From an uncultured Eubacteriales bacterium (lineage in GTDB: Bacteria; Bacillota; Clostridia; Christensenellales; Borkfalkiaceae): a stretch of DNA of 29,287 bases. Shown here one piece after another: positions 16,052-24,265 of this stretch. A program made the translations under genes and the position numbers. Numbering within the stretch: position 1 is the stretch's first letter; every line of letters starts with the position of its first letter. The notes beneath the pieces were generated by a model. It saw only the letters and a list, made by a program, of their open reading frames with translations. It ran no database searches and was not told where the DNA came from. The stretch covers positions 1 to 29,287 of the forward strand of contig USHO01000003.1 of assembly GCA_900554485.1 (NCBI GenBank), in the 5' to 3' direction.

Positions 16052-16080
16052 CAAAAAGCGGCTTATGCCGCTTTTTGTTT
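16052..16080. terminator. Bidirectional terminator between the AraC-type regulator and the GTPase gene
   Basis: AAAAAGCGGC-TTAT-GCCGCTTTTT, a 10-bp perfect stem with a 4-base loop, flanked by A and T runs. It serves both convergent genes. Confidence 0.92.
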
Positions 16081-16091
16081 TTAACGTAAAA

Positions 16092-17030
16092 TTATTGAGT
16101 CAACGAAACGACCGGCTCGGCGATTTCGGGTATTTTTTTAATATCGAGAAGTTCAAATACGAGTTGAGGTTCATCCTCACCGACGTCGAGATAATGCACT
16201 TTGGCTTTAATATGCGCCCATCCTTTATTTTCGATATACTTGGCCTGCTCTGCGCTATACGAACAAAGATGACCTATCAACTGTATATCGTTGGCACAGC
16301 AAGTCATCGCCAATCTTCCCGCAACAAAAGTATTTTTCGGCAATTGTTTTGAAATCATCGTCATACAATTAAATTCGACGATTTTTTCGTTATATCTTGC
16401 CATATTGTCGAAAGTATCGATATAAAAGATTCCGAAATCGGCATCTTTTATCGTCATCTCGTCGGAAATTTTGTACGGTAACTCTTCGGCAAAACTGATT
16501 TGTTTTCCGTTTTTGTCGTTCACGATAATATACGCATCTTTATTCATCAACCTTAAATTGCGCTTAAATCCCGCCATTTCGGAAGTTTCTTCGGCACGAT
16601 TCATTATCACTATAGTCGATTTTTGTAACATGTCGGAAAACTTTTGACGCATGTTATTGAAGTAAACTTTGAATGTCGTCGCATCGATTATCGTAAACGC
16701 CTGTTCTACGATTATATACGGCGGAAGCTTTATCGCCGACCAATCCCACATCGCATTTTCCTCTATAAAAAGGCAATGCGGCTTGTTTACTTTTATCAAC
16801 TCGTTTATTTTTTCTACCGTAAATTCTTCCGGACTCGAAAAACTATAAAATACGGCATTATATTTAGCTAAAAACGCAGGATTAAACTCAATCTCTCCAT
16901 CTTCGGTTGCCAGTATCAATACCCTGCCCAAATCGCCGAAATCTCCGTTTTTAAGAGAGTCGTTTATAAAAGTAGTTTTACCGCTCTCTAAAATTCCGCT
17001 TACTGTAACCGCGGGAAACGTTTTTGCCAT
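16092..17030 (-). CDS. CobW/G3E-like P-loop GTPase with a DUF1980-like C-terminal domain
   Basis: 312 residues. N-terminal P-loop GILESGKTTF (12-21) is a CobW-type Walker A (usual GFLGAGKTT). Weak equivalents of later GTPase motifs follow (VDATTF-like IIDATTF 114-120, MNRAEE at 143-148 in the NKxD place). The usual CxCC metal motif of CobW is absent. The C-terminal part (about 215-312) reads AGRLAMTCCANDIQLIGHLC (237-256) then a W and a hydrophobic tail ending KKIPEIAEPV. This closely resembles the cysteine region of the DUF1980/TIGR03943 (YcgQ) family, a partner of CobW proteins and DUF318 permeases in metal homeostasis clusters. ATG one base after the stop of the His-rich CobW gene, so a coupled pair. 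Function unproven; metal handling is the best guess. Confidence 0.75.
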   Translation of the reverse strand: MAKTFPAVTVSGILESGKTTFINDSLKNGDFGDLGRVLILATEDGEIEFNPAFLAKYNAVFYSFSSPEEFTVEKINELIKVNKPHCLFIEENAMWDWSAIKLPPYIIVEQAFTIIDATTFKVYFNNMRQKFSDMLQKSTIVIMNRAEETSEMAGFKRNLRLMNKDAYIIVNDKNGKQISFAEELPYKISDEMTIKDADFGIFYIDTFDNMARYNEKIVEFNCMTMISKQLPKNTFVAGRLAMTCCANDIQLIGHLCSYSAEQAKYIENKGWAHIKAKVHYLDVGEDEPQLVFELLDIKKIPEIAEPVVSLTQ

Positions 17031-17031
17031 C

Positions 17032-18150
17032 TTACTCTCCGAAAAATAAATCGCTGATTTTATGTTCGTCTATCTTGGAGCCTATTACGCAGACTCTACC
17101 TATAACATCGGGATTACCGATTCTTATTTCATAATCACCGGCAACAAGATCGAAATAATACCATTTCTCGTTATCTTTTGCCTTTACAAATCCCTTAGCC
17201 CTCAAAATAACACCGAGACCGGCATTTTCATCGCACAGAGTTTTAAGAATCGAGTTCAATTCGTCTTCAGAATATGCCTTCGCAGTCTCTTCACCCCAAC
17301 TTGTAAAGACCTCATCGGCATGGTGGTGGTGATGGTGATGTTCATGCTCGTCTTCGTCATCGTCGTCGTGGTGATGGCAATGCTCGTCTTCGTCATCGTC
17401 GTCGTGGTGATGGCAATGCTCGTGTTCGTCTTCGTCATCGTCATCGTGGTGATGATGATGGCAATGTTCGTGTCCGTCTTCGTCATCGTCGTCATGATGA
17501 TGGTGATGCTCATGCTCTTCTTCATCGAGTAAGCTTTTCAAAAGTTCGTCATAACCTCTCTTATCGGATTGCAAAGTACCAAGAACCTGTTCGGGATCAA
17601 GTTCGCTTACCGGTGTCGTAATTACAGTGACGTCGGGATTAAGTTCACGAATTATCGCAAGAGCGTCATTGATTTTTGTCTCGGAAAGGTTCTCGGTTTT
17701 AGAGACTATAACGGTTTTTGCCTGAGCAATCTGATCGTTATAGAACTCGCCGAAATTTTTATGGTACATTTTACATTTACCGCCGTCAACCACCGTCGCA
17801 ACGATATTGATTTTCAAATCTTCGTCGACTTTTTCGACCGCTTTTATAATATCGGAAAGTCTGCCGACGCCGGAAGGTTCGATTATGATTCTGTCCGGAT
17901 TGAATTTATCGACAACCTCTTTCATAGACGAAGAAAAGTCGCCGACAAGGGAACAACAAATGCATCCGGAATTGATTTCTTTGATTTCAACTCCGCTTTC
18001 TTTTAGAAACGTTCCGTCGACACCTATTTCTCCGAATTCGTTTTCAATCAGAACGACTTTCTCGTTTTTCATCGAGCTTTTGAATAAATTTTTGATAAGC
18101 GTAGTTTTCCCTGCGCCCAAAAAACCTGAAATAATATCTACTTTTACCAT
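17032..18150 (-). CDS. CobW/COG0523 metal-chaperone GTPase with a long His/Asp/Glu tract
   Basis: 372 residues. Clear G3E GTPase: SGFLGAGKTTLIKN Walker A (8-21), IENEFGEIGVDG (35-45), the metal-binding GCICC (C63, C65, C66) and IIIEPSGVG (88-96). NKxD is replaced by SKTE (150-153). An acidic-histidine tract runs from 210 to 277 with about 30 His, 3 Cys (230, 246, 258) and many Asp/Glu, followed by the CobW C-terminal domain (about 280-372). COG0523 proteins move Zn, Co or other metals to client enzymes; the tract would store or sense metal. Start ATG with AAAAGGAG. Only 68 bases, filled by a hairpin, separate it from rhaA, so its own promoter is not obvious. Metal unknown. Confidence 0.92.
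   Translation of the reverse strand: MVKVDIISGFLGAGKTTLIKNLFKSSMKNEKVVLIENEFGEIGVDGTFLKESGVEIKEINSGCICCSLVGDFSSSMKEVVDKFNPDRIIIEPSGVGRLSDIIKAVEKVDEDLKINIVATVVDGGKCKMYHKNFGEFYNDQIAQAKTVIVSKTENLSETKINDALAIIRELNPDVTVITTPVSELDPEQVLGTLQSDKRGYDELLKSLLDEEEHEHHHHHDDDDEDGHEHCHHHHHDDDDEDEHEHCHHHDDDDEDEHCHHHDDDDEDEHEHHHHHHHADEVFTSWGEETAKAYSEDELNSILKTLCDENAGLGVILRAKGFVKAKDNEKWYYFDLVAGDYEIRIGNPDVIGRVCVIGSKIDEHKISDLFFGE
17320..17523 (-). repeat. Degenerate tandem repeat coding for the His/Asp/Glu tract
   Basis: About four imperfect units encode variants of HHHDDDDEDEHEHC; unit lengths are about 48, 48 and 36 bases plus a longer last unit. The DNA is made of near-identical CATCAC/GACGATGAC-type triplets, so it is prone to slippage in multiples of three and keeps the frame. 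Long open frames on the opposite strand and other frames here are by-products of the repeat. Confidence 0.9.
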
Positions 18151-18174
18151 ATCTATTCTCCTTTTTACTCTCGC

Positions 18175-18207
18175 AAAAGCACGCGCGATTAAACCCGCGC
18201 GTGCTTT
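18175..18207 (-). terminator. Strong hairpin between rhaA and the CobW gene
   Basis: AAAGCACGCGCG-8-base loop-CGCGCGTGCTTT (12-bp perfect arms). On the minus strand it starts 12 bases after the rhaA stop and is followed by only four Ts (TTTTGCG). It should terminate or partly stop rhaA transcription; since no promoter fits between it and the CobW start, some read-through may be needed. Confidence 0.75.
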
Positions 18208-18218
18208 CCGAATCTGAA

Positions 18219-19484
18219 TTATTTTCTTAACGAAAGAGTTTCCTTTTCGTATTTTTTAACCGCATCCAGCCATTCCTTACCGACTCCGACATTCTTCTTC
18301 GCGCAGTAATAATCCCAAACCGCACCGACAGGAGCCGTCTTATAGAGTTGCGACACGGCAAGTCTTGACGAATTATCCCCTTCGGCCTCATATTTTTTGA
18401 GTTCTGCAACAGGCGTAAGAAGAGACGCAAGCATTGCCTTTCTGGCATTACGAAGACCTGTGAGCCATGCGACGATACGATTTATAGACGCATCGAAATA
18501 ATCAGTCGCAATATACGTCGCATCGAGTTTGCCGAGACGAACGAGTTCATCCATAATAGCCTTCAGTTCGTCGTCATAGCAAACAACGTGATCGCTATCC
18601 CATCTGACAGGACGTGAAACGTGGAGCAGACAGTGATCCGCGAATGCGTAAACCGAACCGAGTTTAGCCGAAACCACTTCTGTCGGATGATAGTGTCCGC
18701 AATCAAGCGTAAGCATAATATGATCGCTGTGCTTACTCATTACATATCCCATACAGAACTCATGCGATCCGACGGTATAACTTTCGAGACCTATACCGAA
18801 GACTTTGGATTCGATACCGTCCATAACGCCTTTCACGTCTTTAGTCGCCTCGAAAATCCGATCGTATGAATCTTTAAGGCGAAGTCTCGGAGACAGAGTG
18901 TCTATCGGGAATTCCTTATCCCCGTCCGGAGTCCAGTGATTGATGACACACGTTTTACCTGTACGCTTATAGAAATATTCGCCTATTCTTCTGGACGCTA
19001 TACCGTGACGAATCCAGAATTCTCTTACTTTTTCGTCTCTTGCCGAAAGCGTACCGTTATCGGAAAGCGGATGTGAAAAATATGTGGGGTTAAAATCGAT
19101 ACCGATTTTTCTTTCGACAGCCCAATCTGCCCAATTTTTGAAATGTTCGGGTTGTAACTCGTCACGGTCGACAAACGTTTCGGTTTCGGCGTAATTGGCA
19201 TGGATATTTATCTTTTTTTCACCGGGGAAATATTTAAGAACCATATCGAGATCGGCTCGAAGTTCCTCGGGATTTCTTGCACTGCCGGGATAATTACCCG
19301 TAGTCTGTATACCACCCGACAATCCGTTGTCGGGACGCTTTTCAAAACCTCTTACGTCATCACCCTGCCAACAGTGAATGGAAATAGGCGTTTTATCGCA
19401 TATCTCCATGGCCTTATCGACATCGACGCCGAGTTTTGCGTAATATTCTTTCGCGTATTCGTAACCTTTTTCTATATTGTCCAT
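18219..19484 (-). CDS. rhaA: L-rhamnose isomerase
   Basis: Interconverts L-rhamnose and L-rhamnulose; TIM-barrel metal enzyme. 421 residues, as in E. coli (419). Metal and substrate ligands stand in the right order: E234 (GLESYTVGSHEF), D261 (LDCGHYHP), H288 (LLHVSRPVRW), D296 and D298 (WDSDHV). The N-terminus CWQGDDVRGFE (38-48) and IHANYAE are family hallmarks. ATG with a CAGGAG ribosome site. It stands alone: no rhamnulokinase (rhaB), aldolase (rhaD) or rhamnose transporter is in the window. Own promoter lies beside a large inverted repeat. A different aldose substrate is possible. Confidence 0.94.
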   Translation of the reverse strand: MDNIEKGYEYAKEYYAKLGVDVDKAMEICDKTPISIHCWQGDDVRGFEKRPDNGLSGGIQTTGNYPGSARNPEELRADLDMVLKYFPGEKKINIHANYAETETFVDRDELQPEHFKNWADWAVERKIGIDFNPTYFSHPLSDNGTLSARDEKVREFWIRHGIASRRIGEYFYKRTGKTCVINHWTPDGDKEFPIDTLSPRLRLKDSYDRIFEATKDVKGVMDGIESKVFGIGLESYTVGSHEFCMGYVMSKHSDHIMLTLDCGHYHPTEVVSAKLGSVYAFADHCLLHVSRPVRWDSDHVVCYDDELKAIMDELVRLGKLDATYIATDYFDASINRIVAWLTGLRNARKAMLASLLTPVAELKKYEAEGDNSSRLAVSQLYKTAPVGAVWDYYCAKKNVGVGKEWLDAVKKYEKETLSLRK

Positions 19485-19531
19485 AACGACTCCTGTTCAA
19501 TACTTTTGCGGGTATTCCGCACTCATTTATA

Positions 19532-19560
19532 ATTATAACCGAATTTATAAAATATTTCAA
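19532..19560 (-). promoter_or_regulatory. Sigma-A promoter of rhaA
   Basis: Minus strand TTGAAA (19560-19555), 17-base spacer, TATAAT (19537-19532). The -35 lies inside the left arm of the inverted repeat at 19549-19601. Leader of about 40 bases to ATG. Confidence 0.75.
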
Positions 19561-19601
19561 CCGTTTTGTGTGAAATTATCGCAAAACGGTTGAAATATTT
19601 T
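19549..19601. repeat. 20-bp perfect inverted repeat (terminator of the ABC operon and/or rhaA operator)
   Basis: AAAATATTTCAACCGTTTTG (19549-19568) and its exact reverse complement (19582-19601), 13-base loop. It begins at the last base of the ABC exporter stop codon and ends within the rhaA promoter (covering the -35). As a minus-strand terminator it lacks a clean T-tract (stem end TATTTT then ATAAATT), so a regulatory role for rhaA is also open. Confidence 0.8.
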
Positions 19602-21559
19602 TATTCAAGTTCAAAAGCACCTGTATACAACTGATAGTATACTCCCTTTTCGGCAATAAGTTTATCATGGCTGCCGCGTTCGATTATCCTGCCGTGATCA
19701 AGAACCATTATAACGTCGGAATTTCTTACCGTAGACAGTCTATGGGCGATGACGAAAACGGTTCTGCCTTCCATAAGTTTATCCATTCCTTGCTGAACTA
19801 TAGCCTCGGTTCTCGTATCAATCGACGACGTTGCCTCATCGAGTATCATTACCGGCGGATCTGCGACCGCAGCCCGTGCTATAGCGATAAGTTGTCTTTG
19901 TCCTTGTGAAAGATTTGCTCCGTTGCCTGACAGTTCGGTATTATAGCCCTCGGGAAGTCTGGTTATAAAATCGTCCGCTCCTGCGAGTTTGGCCGCCGCC
20001 ACACACTCTTCGTCCGTTGCGTCCAGTTTCCCGTAACGAATATTATCCATTACACTGCCGGTAAACAAATTGGTATCCTGAAGAACTATACCCAACGACC
20101 GACGTAAATCGCCTTTTCGTATTTTATTTATATTTATACCGTCATAACGGATCTTTCCGTCGGCAATATCATAAAATCTGTTGAGAAGATTCGTTATCGT
20201 CGTTTTTCCGGCACCGGTCGCGCCGACAAATGCGACTTTCTGACCGGGCTTTGCATAAAGCGTTATATTGTGTAAAACGATTTTATCCTTATCGTATCCG
20301 AAATCGACGTCGTCCATAACTATATCGCCCCTTAAAAGGGTATATGTTACGGTTTCGTCAGCCGAGTGCGGATGTTTCCACGCCCATAAACCGGTTCGTT
20401 TTTCGCTTTCCGTAAGATTTCCGTTTTCGTCGTATTCGGCATTGACGAGCGTTACATAGCCATTATCCTCTTCGGGAGTCTCGTCGATAAGCGCAAACAC
20501 CCTGTTCGCCCCTGCCATAGCCATTACGACTGAATTTATCTGATTGGATATTTGTCCCATCTGGTTTGCAAACTGCCTTGCCATACCGAGAAAGGCCACG
20601 ACTACAGGTATACTGAGCGGATATACGAACGTTCCGCGATTTATAAGCCCATCAAAACCGACGTTGATGCCGGCTCCGTTTGAAAAAATATATATTCCGC
20701 AACCGATAAATGCGATAATAACATACATAATGTTACCGATATTATGTATTATCGGCATCAGCATATTGGAAAAACCGTTCGCCTTGTTTGAGACATCGTA
20801 AAGTTCTCCGTTAAGAGCGTCGAATTTTTCAATCGCTTTTTCTTCGTGACAGAAAACCTTTACAACCTTCTGCCCGTTCATCATCTCTTCGATATACCCT
20901 TCTACGCAACCGACGGAACGTTGCTGAGCCATAAAGTACTTCGCACTTTTACCGCCGATGACTTTCGTTATAAAAAGTATGGCAACGACACCGATGACGA
21001 CTATAGCCCACAGCAAAACGCTGTAATACAGCATTACGACCGTCAATGTTACCAGCGTGACTATCGTGGAACATAATTGCGGCAAACTTTGAGACACGAG
21101 TTGACGAAGAGCGTCGATATCATTTGTATAAACGCTCATTATATCGCCGTGGGCATTGCGATCGAAATATTTGATCGGCAACCGTTCCATTTTATCAAAC
21201 ACCTCGTTTCTGAGGTCTCTTAAGAAACGCTGTGTTATAACCGCTCCGACCTGCCCTAAAACCGTTGTAGCGATCCATCCGACGGCATAAATGAAAATCA
21301 TCGTTATGACGATTTTCGTCACTTGCACCATAGCCTGATCGACAGTCGACAAATTGTTCAGAACATTATCGAACTGCGTGTATATATTCTGCAAAAACAC
21401 TCCCGCTATCGAACCGGTTATCGCACTGACCACAAGCGAAACCATTAAGGCAAACAGCATGAGTTTATAATTTTTGAAGAGCATTTTGATAATGCGACCG
21501 ATTGCCTTAAATCCGCCCGCCGGCCTTATTCTTTCGCTGTGAGCCTTATTCATACTCAT
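19601..21559 (-). CDS. ABC exporter half-transporter, catalytic subunit (TM288/BmrD-like)
   Basis: 652 residues: six-helix exporter domain (about 30-350) fused to an ATPase domain (about 410-650). Walker A GATGAGKTT (446-454), signature LSQGQ (550-554), Walker B MILDEATSSID with catalytic E575, and H-loop H606. LSQGQ and a charged insert before the ATPase (about 375-405, WAWKHPHSADETVTY) match the catalytic member of heterodimeric Bacillota exporters. The ATG overlaps the stop of the partner gene by four bases (ATGA), with GGAGGTGGG upstream. Likely exports drugs, lipids or peptides; substrate unknown. Confidence 0.94.
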   Translation of the reverse strand: MSMNKAHSERIRPAGGFKAIGRIIKMLFKNYKLMLFALMVSLVVSAITGSIAGVFLQNIYTQFDNVLNNLSTVDQAMVQVTKIVITMIFIYAVGWIATTVLGQVGAVITQRFLRDLRNEVFDKMERLPIKYFDRNAHGDIMSVYTNDIDALRQLVSQSLPQLCSTIVTLVTLTVVMLYYSVLLWAIVVIGVVAILFITKVIGGKSAKYFMAQQRSVGCVEGYIEEMMNGQKVVKVFCHEEKAIEKFDALNGELYDVSNKANGFSNMLMPIIHNIGNIMYVIIAFIGCGIYIFSNGAGINVGFDGLINRGTFVYPLSIPVVVAFLGMARQFANQMGQISNQINSVVMAMAGANRVFALIDETPEEDNGYVTLVNAEYDENGNLTESEKRTGLWAWKHPHSADETVTYTLLRGDIVMDDVDFGYDKDKIVLHNITLYAKPGQKVAFVGATGAGKTTITNLLNRFYDIADGKIRYDGININKIRKGDLRRSLGIVLQDTNLFTGSVMDNIRYGKLDATDEECVAAAKLAGADDFITRLPEGYNTELSGNGANLSQGQRQLIAIARAAVADPPVMILDEATSSIDTRTEAIVQQGMDKLMEGRTVFVIAHRLSTVRNSDVIMVLDHGRIIERGSHDKLIAEKGVYYQLYTGAFELE

Positions 21560-23313
21560 AACCCACCTCCGTCAACGGCAGTGTTCTTATTCTGTGAAGT
21601 ATATACTTCCCTGTAAATCTCACTGCGTTCTAGCAATTCGTCGTGAGTTCCGACATCGTCGATTTTGCCGTTATTCATAATTACAATCTTATCGGCATCC
21701 ATTACCGAGGCAACCCTTTGCGCTATTATTATCTTGGTTGTATCCGGGATTGCCTTTCTGAACGCATCGCGCAATAAAGCATCCGTCTTCATATCGACGG
21801 CGCTTGTAGAGTCGTCGAGGATGATAACCTTCGGGTTCGTAAGCAACGCTCTCGCAATACAAAGTCTCTGTTTTTGCCCTCCCGAAACGTTTGCCCCGCC
21901 TTGATCAATCATCGTATCGTATCCGTTCGGGAATTGAGATATAAACTCGTCTGCCTGAGCAAGTTTACATGCGTTAATTATCTCTTCATCGGTAGCGTTC
22001 TCTTTGCCCCAACGCAAATTTTCTTTTATCGTACCCTGAAAAAGCATATTCTTCTGCAACACGACCGCTACCGATTTACGAAGAGTCTCCATATCGTAAT
22101 CTCTCACATCTACGTCACCGACTTTTACACAACCTTCGGTCACGTCGTAAAGTCTCGAAATAAGATTAACCAAAGTCGTTTTACTTGACCCGGTTCCGCC
22201 CAGTATGCCGACAGTCTGCCCAGATTCGATTTTGAGGTTTACGTTTTCAAGCGCAAATTTTTCTGCATTGGCGGAATATTTGAAAGACACCCCGTCAAAT
22301 TCTATATCGCCGTTTTTTACCTCGGTTACAGGATGTACGGGATTTGTCAAATCGCTCTTTTCATCCAAGACCTCTACTATACGACGCGCAGACTCAAGCG
22401 ACATGACTATCATTACGAAAACCATTGAAATCATCATCAACGCCATAAGGATCTGGAACGAATATGTAGTCAGACTCTGAAGACTGAACGCATCTATCCC
22501 GCCGCCGTTAAGTCCTTTTCTCGCTCCGAAATAACAAAGCGCCAGCAATGCACCCTGAATGCATATCTGCATAATCGGAGAGTTTAACGCCAGAATTCTT
22601 TCGGCTTTCGTAAAATCTTTCGCAAGATCGTTGGAAACACGCGCAAATTTCTGCGATTCGTAATCCTCTCTCACATACGCTTTTACTACCCGCATTCCTT
22701 TGATGTTTTCCTGCACGGATTCGTTCATCGCATCGTAACGCTTAAACAATCTTTTGAATATAGGCATGGCGCGCCAAGCGATTATCAGTAATCCGAAAAC
22801 AAGAAAAGGTACAGTAATAAAGAAAATCACGGGTAAAGTTGTATCGATGGAAAAACTCATAATGATGGAAAATATAAGCAGTAACGGACTTCTTATCGCC
22901 ATTCTTATAAGCATCATAAATGCCATCTGCACGTTCGTAATATCCGTCGTCATACGAGTAACCAGCGACGACGATGAAAACTTATCGATATTAGAAAACG
23001 AAAAGCCCTGCACGTTCACATACATATCGCGTCTCAGATTTTTCGCAAAACCCGCCGACGCACTGGCACAGAACTTTCCGCCGAGCATACCGGCAATAAG
23101 CGACACTATCGCAGCGCCGACCATCATAAATCCGACAATCATCATTCTGCGAGTATCGGGATCTCCTCCGTTATCGGGCTGAACGCATTTACCGAAGTTC
23201 GCTATCAATAACGGTATAAATACCTCCATCGCAGCCTCGACGACCATACATAAAATCGTAAGTATAGTGTCTCGTTTGTATTCTCGCAGACACTTCGCCA
23301 ATTTTCTAAACAT
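21556..23313 (-). CDS. ABC exporter half-transporter, degenerate-site subunit (TM287/BmrC-like)
   Basis: 585 residues: membrane domain (about 15-310) and ATPase domain (about 335-585). Walker A GGTGSSKTT (372-380), signature VSGGQ (476-480), Walker B VIILDD with Asp501 in place of the catalytic Glu, and Gln532 in place of the H-loop His. Those two changes mark the degenerate nucleotide site of heterodimeric exporters such as TM287/288, BmrCD and LmrCD, so this pair works as one heterodimer. ATG with AGAGGT ribosome site. First gene of the two-gene operon, with its own promoter and no adjacent MarR/TetR regulator. Confidence 0.94.
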   Translation of the reverse strand: MFRKLAKCLREYKRDTILTILCMVVEAAMEVFIPLLIANFGKCVQPDNGGDPDTRRMMIVGFMMVGAAIVSLIAGMLGGKFCASASAGFAKNLRRDMYVNVQGFSFSNIDKFSSSSLVTRMTTDITNVQMAFMMLIRMAIRSPLLLIFSIIMSFSIDTTLPVIFFITVPFLVFGLLIIAWRAMPIFKRLFKRYDAMNESVQENIKGMRVVKAYVREDYESQKFARVSNDLAKDFTKAERILALNSPIMQICIQGALLALCYFGARKGLNGGGIDAFSLQSLTTYSFQILMALMMISMVFVMIVMSLESARRIVEVLDEKSDLTNPVHPVTEVKNGDIEFDGVSFKYSANAEKFALENVNLKIESGQTVGILGGTGSSKTTLVNLISRLYDVTEGCVKVGDVDVRDYDMETLRKSVAVVLQKNMLFQGTIKENLRWGKENATDEEIINACKLAQADEFISQFPNGYDTMIDQGGANVSGGQKQRLCIARALLTNPKVIILDDSTSAVDMKTDALLRDAFRKAIPDTTKIIIAQRVASVMDADKIVIMNNGKIDDVGTHDELLERSEIYREVYTSQNKNTAVDGGGL

Positions 23314-23362
23314 TGTTACCTCTTATTTTACCAATATTGACTCAGCCGTTACATTTTTTGCT

Positions 23363-23391
23363 ATTCTAAACCGAAAAGATTTAATTGTCAA
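23363..23391 (-). promoter_or_regulatory. Sigma-A promoter of the ABC exporter operon
   Basis: Minus strand TTGACA (23391-23386), 17-base spacer, TAGAAT (23368-23363). Leader of about 43 bases with no obvious stem-loop or leader peptide. Confidence 0.85.
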
Positions 23392-23424
23392 CGAAAATGT
23401 GATATCGTTAGTGAAAACAATAAG

Positions 23425-24265
23425 TCAGGCAAGTGAAAAATATATTCTTTTCATTTCTGCCGCATCTTCCGCCTGAGTTCCCGCCGACTCGCACACGACG
23501 ACAGGTTCCAGTTTAAGTTCTTTCAAAGCAACGGCGAGCGGCTCGAACTCCGGACCGTATACGGTATCGGCAAACGTCAAATGACGTATTTCACCTTTCG
23601 ACGAATATTGAATTTTAGAAAAATGAACATGAAAATTCTTCATTTTTTCATAGCCGAGTTCACCTATCATATATTCGAGCCGACTCTTATAATCTCCGGT
23701 TGTTTTCAGACTTCCCTGCTCGCGGGCATTGACATGTCCGAAATCCACGGTCGGAATGAATACTGAATCAACTTTGCAAAACGAAGTAATCTCTTCAATA
23801 GTACCTATCTGACCGAGTTTCCCCATCGTTTCCGGATAATACCCGATGTCGTCGAGAGCGTTTTCATATATCTTGTCGCGCAACATTTTTATTCTGTCCA
23901 GCGTAAGCGCAACCGCGTCTTCGCGTTTTGCCTTTCCTTGAGACGCAGGGTGAAATATAACCCTGTTGCCTTGCATAATCTTTATCATTCGCGCGCTGTC
24001 AAGTATATATGAGAACGAAGTCTCGGCTTTCTCTGCCGACTCGTTTGCAAGAATACGGAGCGTGAACGCTGATCCCGACATCCGCGGCTTTGAATGCCTC
24101 ACCGATCTCCTTTGCTTTTGCCTCGCCGAGCGTAATCCCCCGACCGAACGAATACTCGTACCAATCAAGCCCCCGATCTTTACACCACTTTGCGGCGTCG
24201 ACCGTCGATTTATGTTTTTCGCTTAAAAAACTTTCACTGTTTCCGCTTGGTCCGAATTTTATCAT
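23425..24265 (-). pseudogene. nfo: Endonuclease IV (Nfo) family gene broken by a frameshift
   Basis: TIM-barrel AP endonuclease family, about 280 residues if whole. The first part reads in one frame from ATG 24265 (MIKFGPSGNSESF to GISVHAPY); the rest continues in another frame from about 24051 (LANESAEKAETSF onward) to the stop at 23425. Between HAPY and LAN the family normally has three more residues (Y/F-I-N). Here only one base remains, so about 8 bases are missing at 24052. Zinc-ligand motifs survive on both sides: HAPY, IFHPAS, YPETMG, VDFGHVNA, FHVHFS, GEIRH and VCESAG. A recent indel or an assembly fault fits better than old decay. The ATG overlaps the ribF stop by four bases; last gene of the infB operon. 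Confidence 0.85.

Noticed and set aside
17320..17523. Tandem repeat considered as a CRISPR array or intergenic satellite
   Set aside because: Units have no spacers, vary by whole codons and lie inside an intact coding frame.
17062..17532. Long open frame on the plus strand opposite the His-rich tract, full of Met/Val/Ile
   Set aside because: It is the antisense image of the repeated CAC/GAT codons of the CobW gene, which has clear domains; no ribosome site or family match.
24052..24052. Programmed ribosomal frameshift in the endonuclease IV gene
   Set aside because: There is no slippery heptamer, and amino acids of the conserved motif are missing, which a frameshift could not restore.
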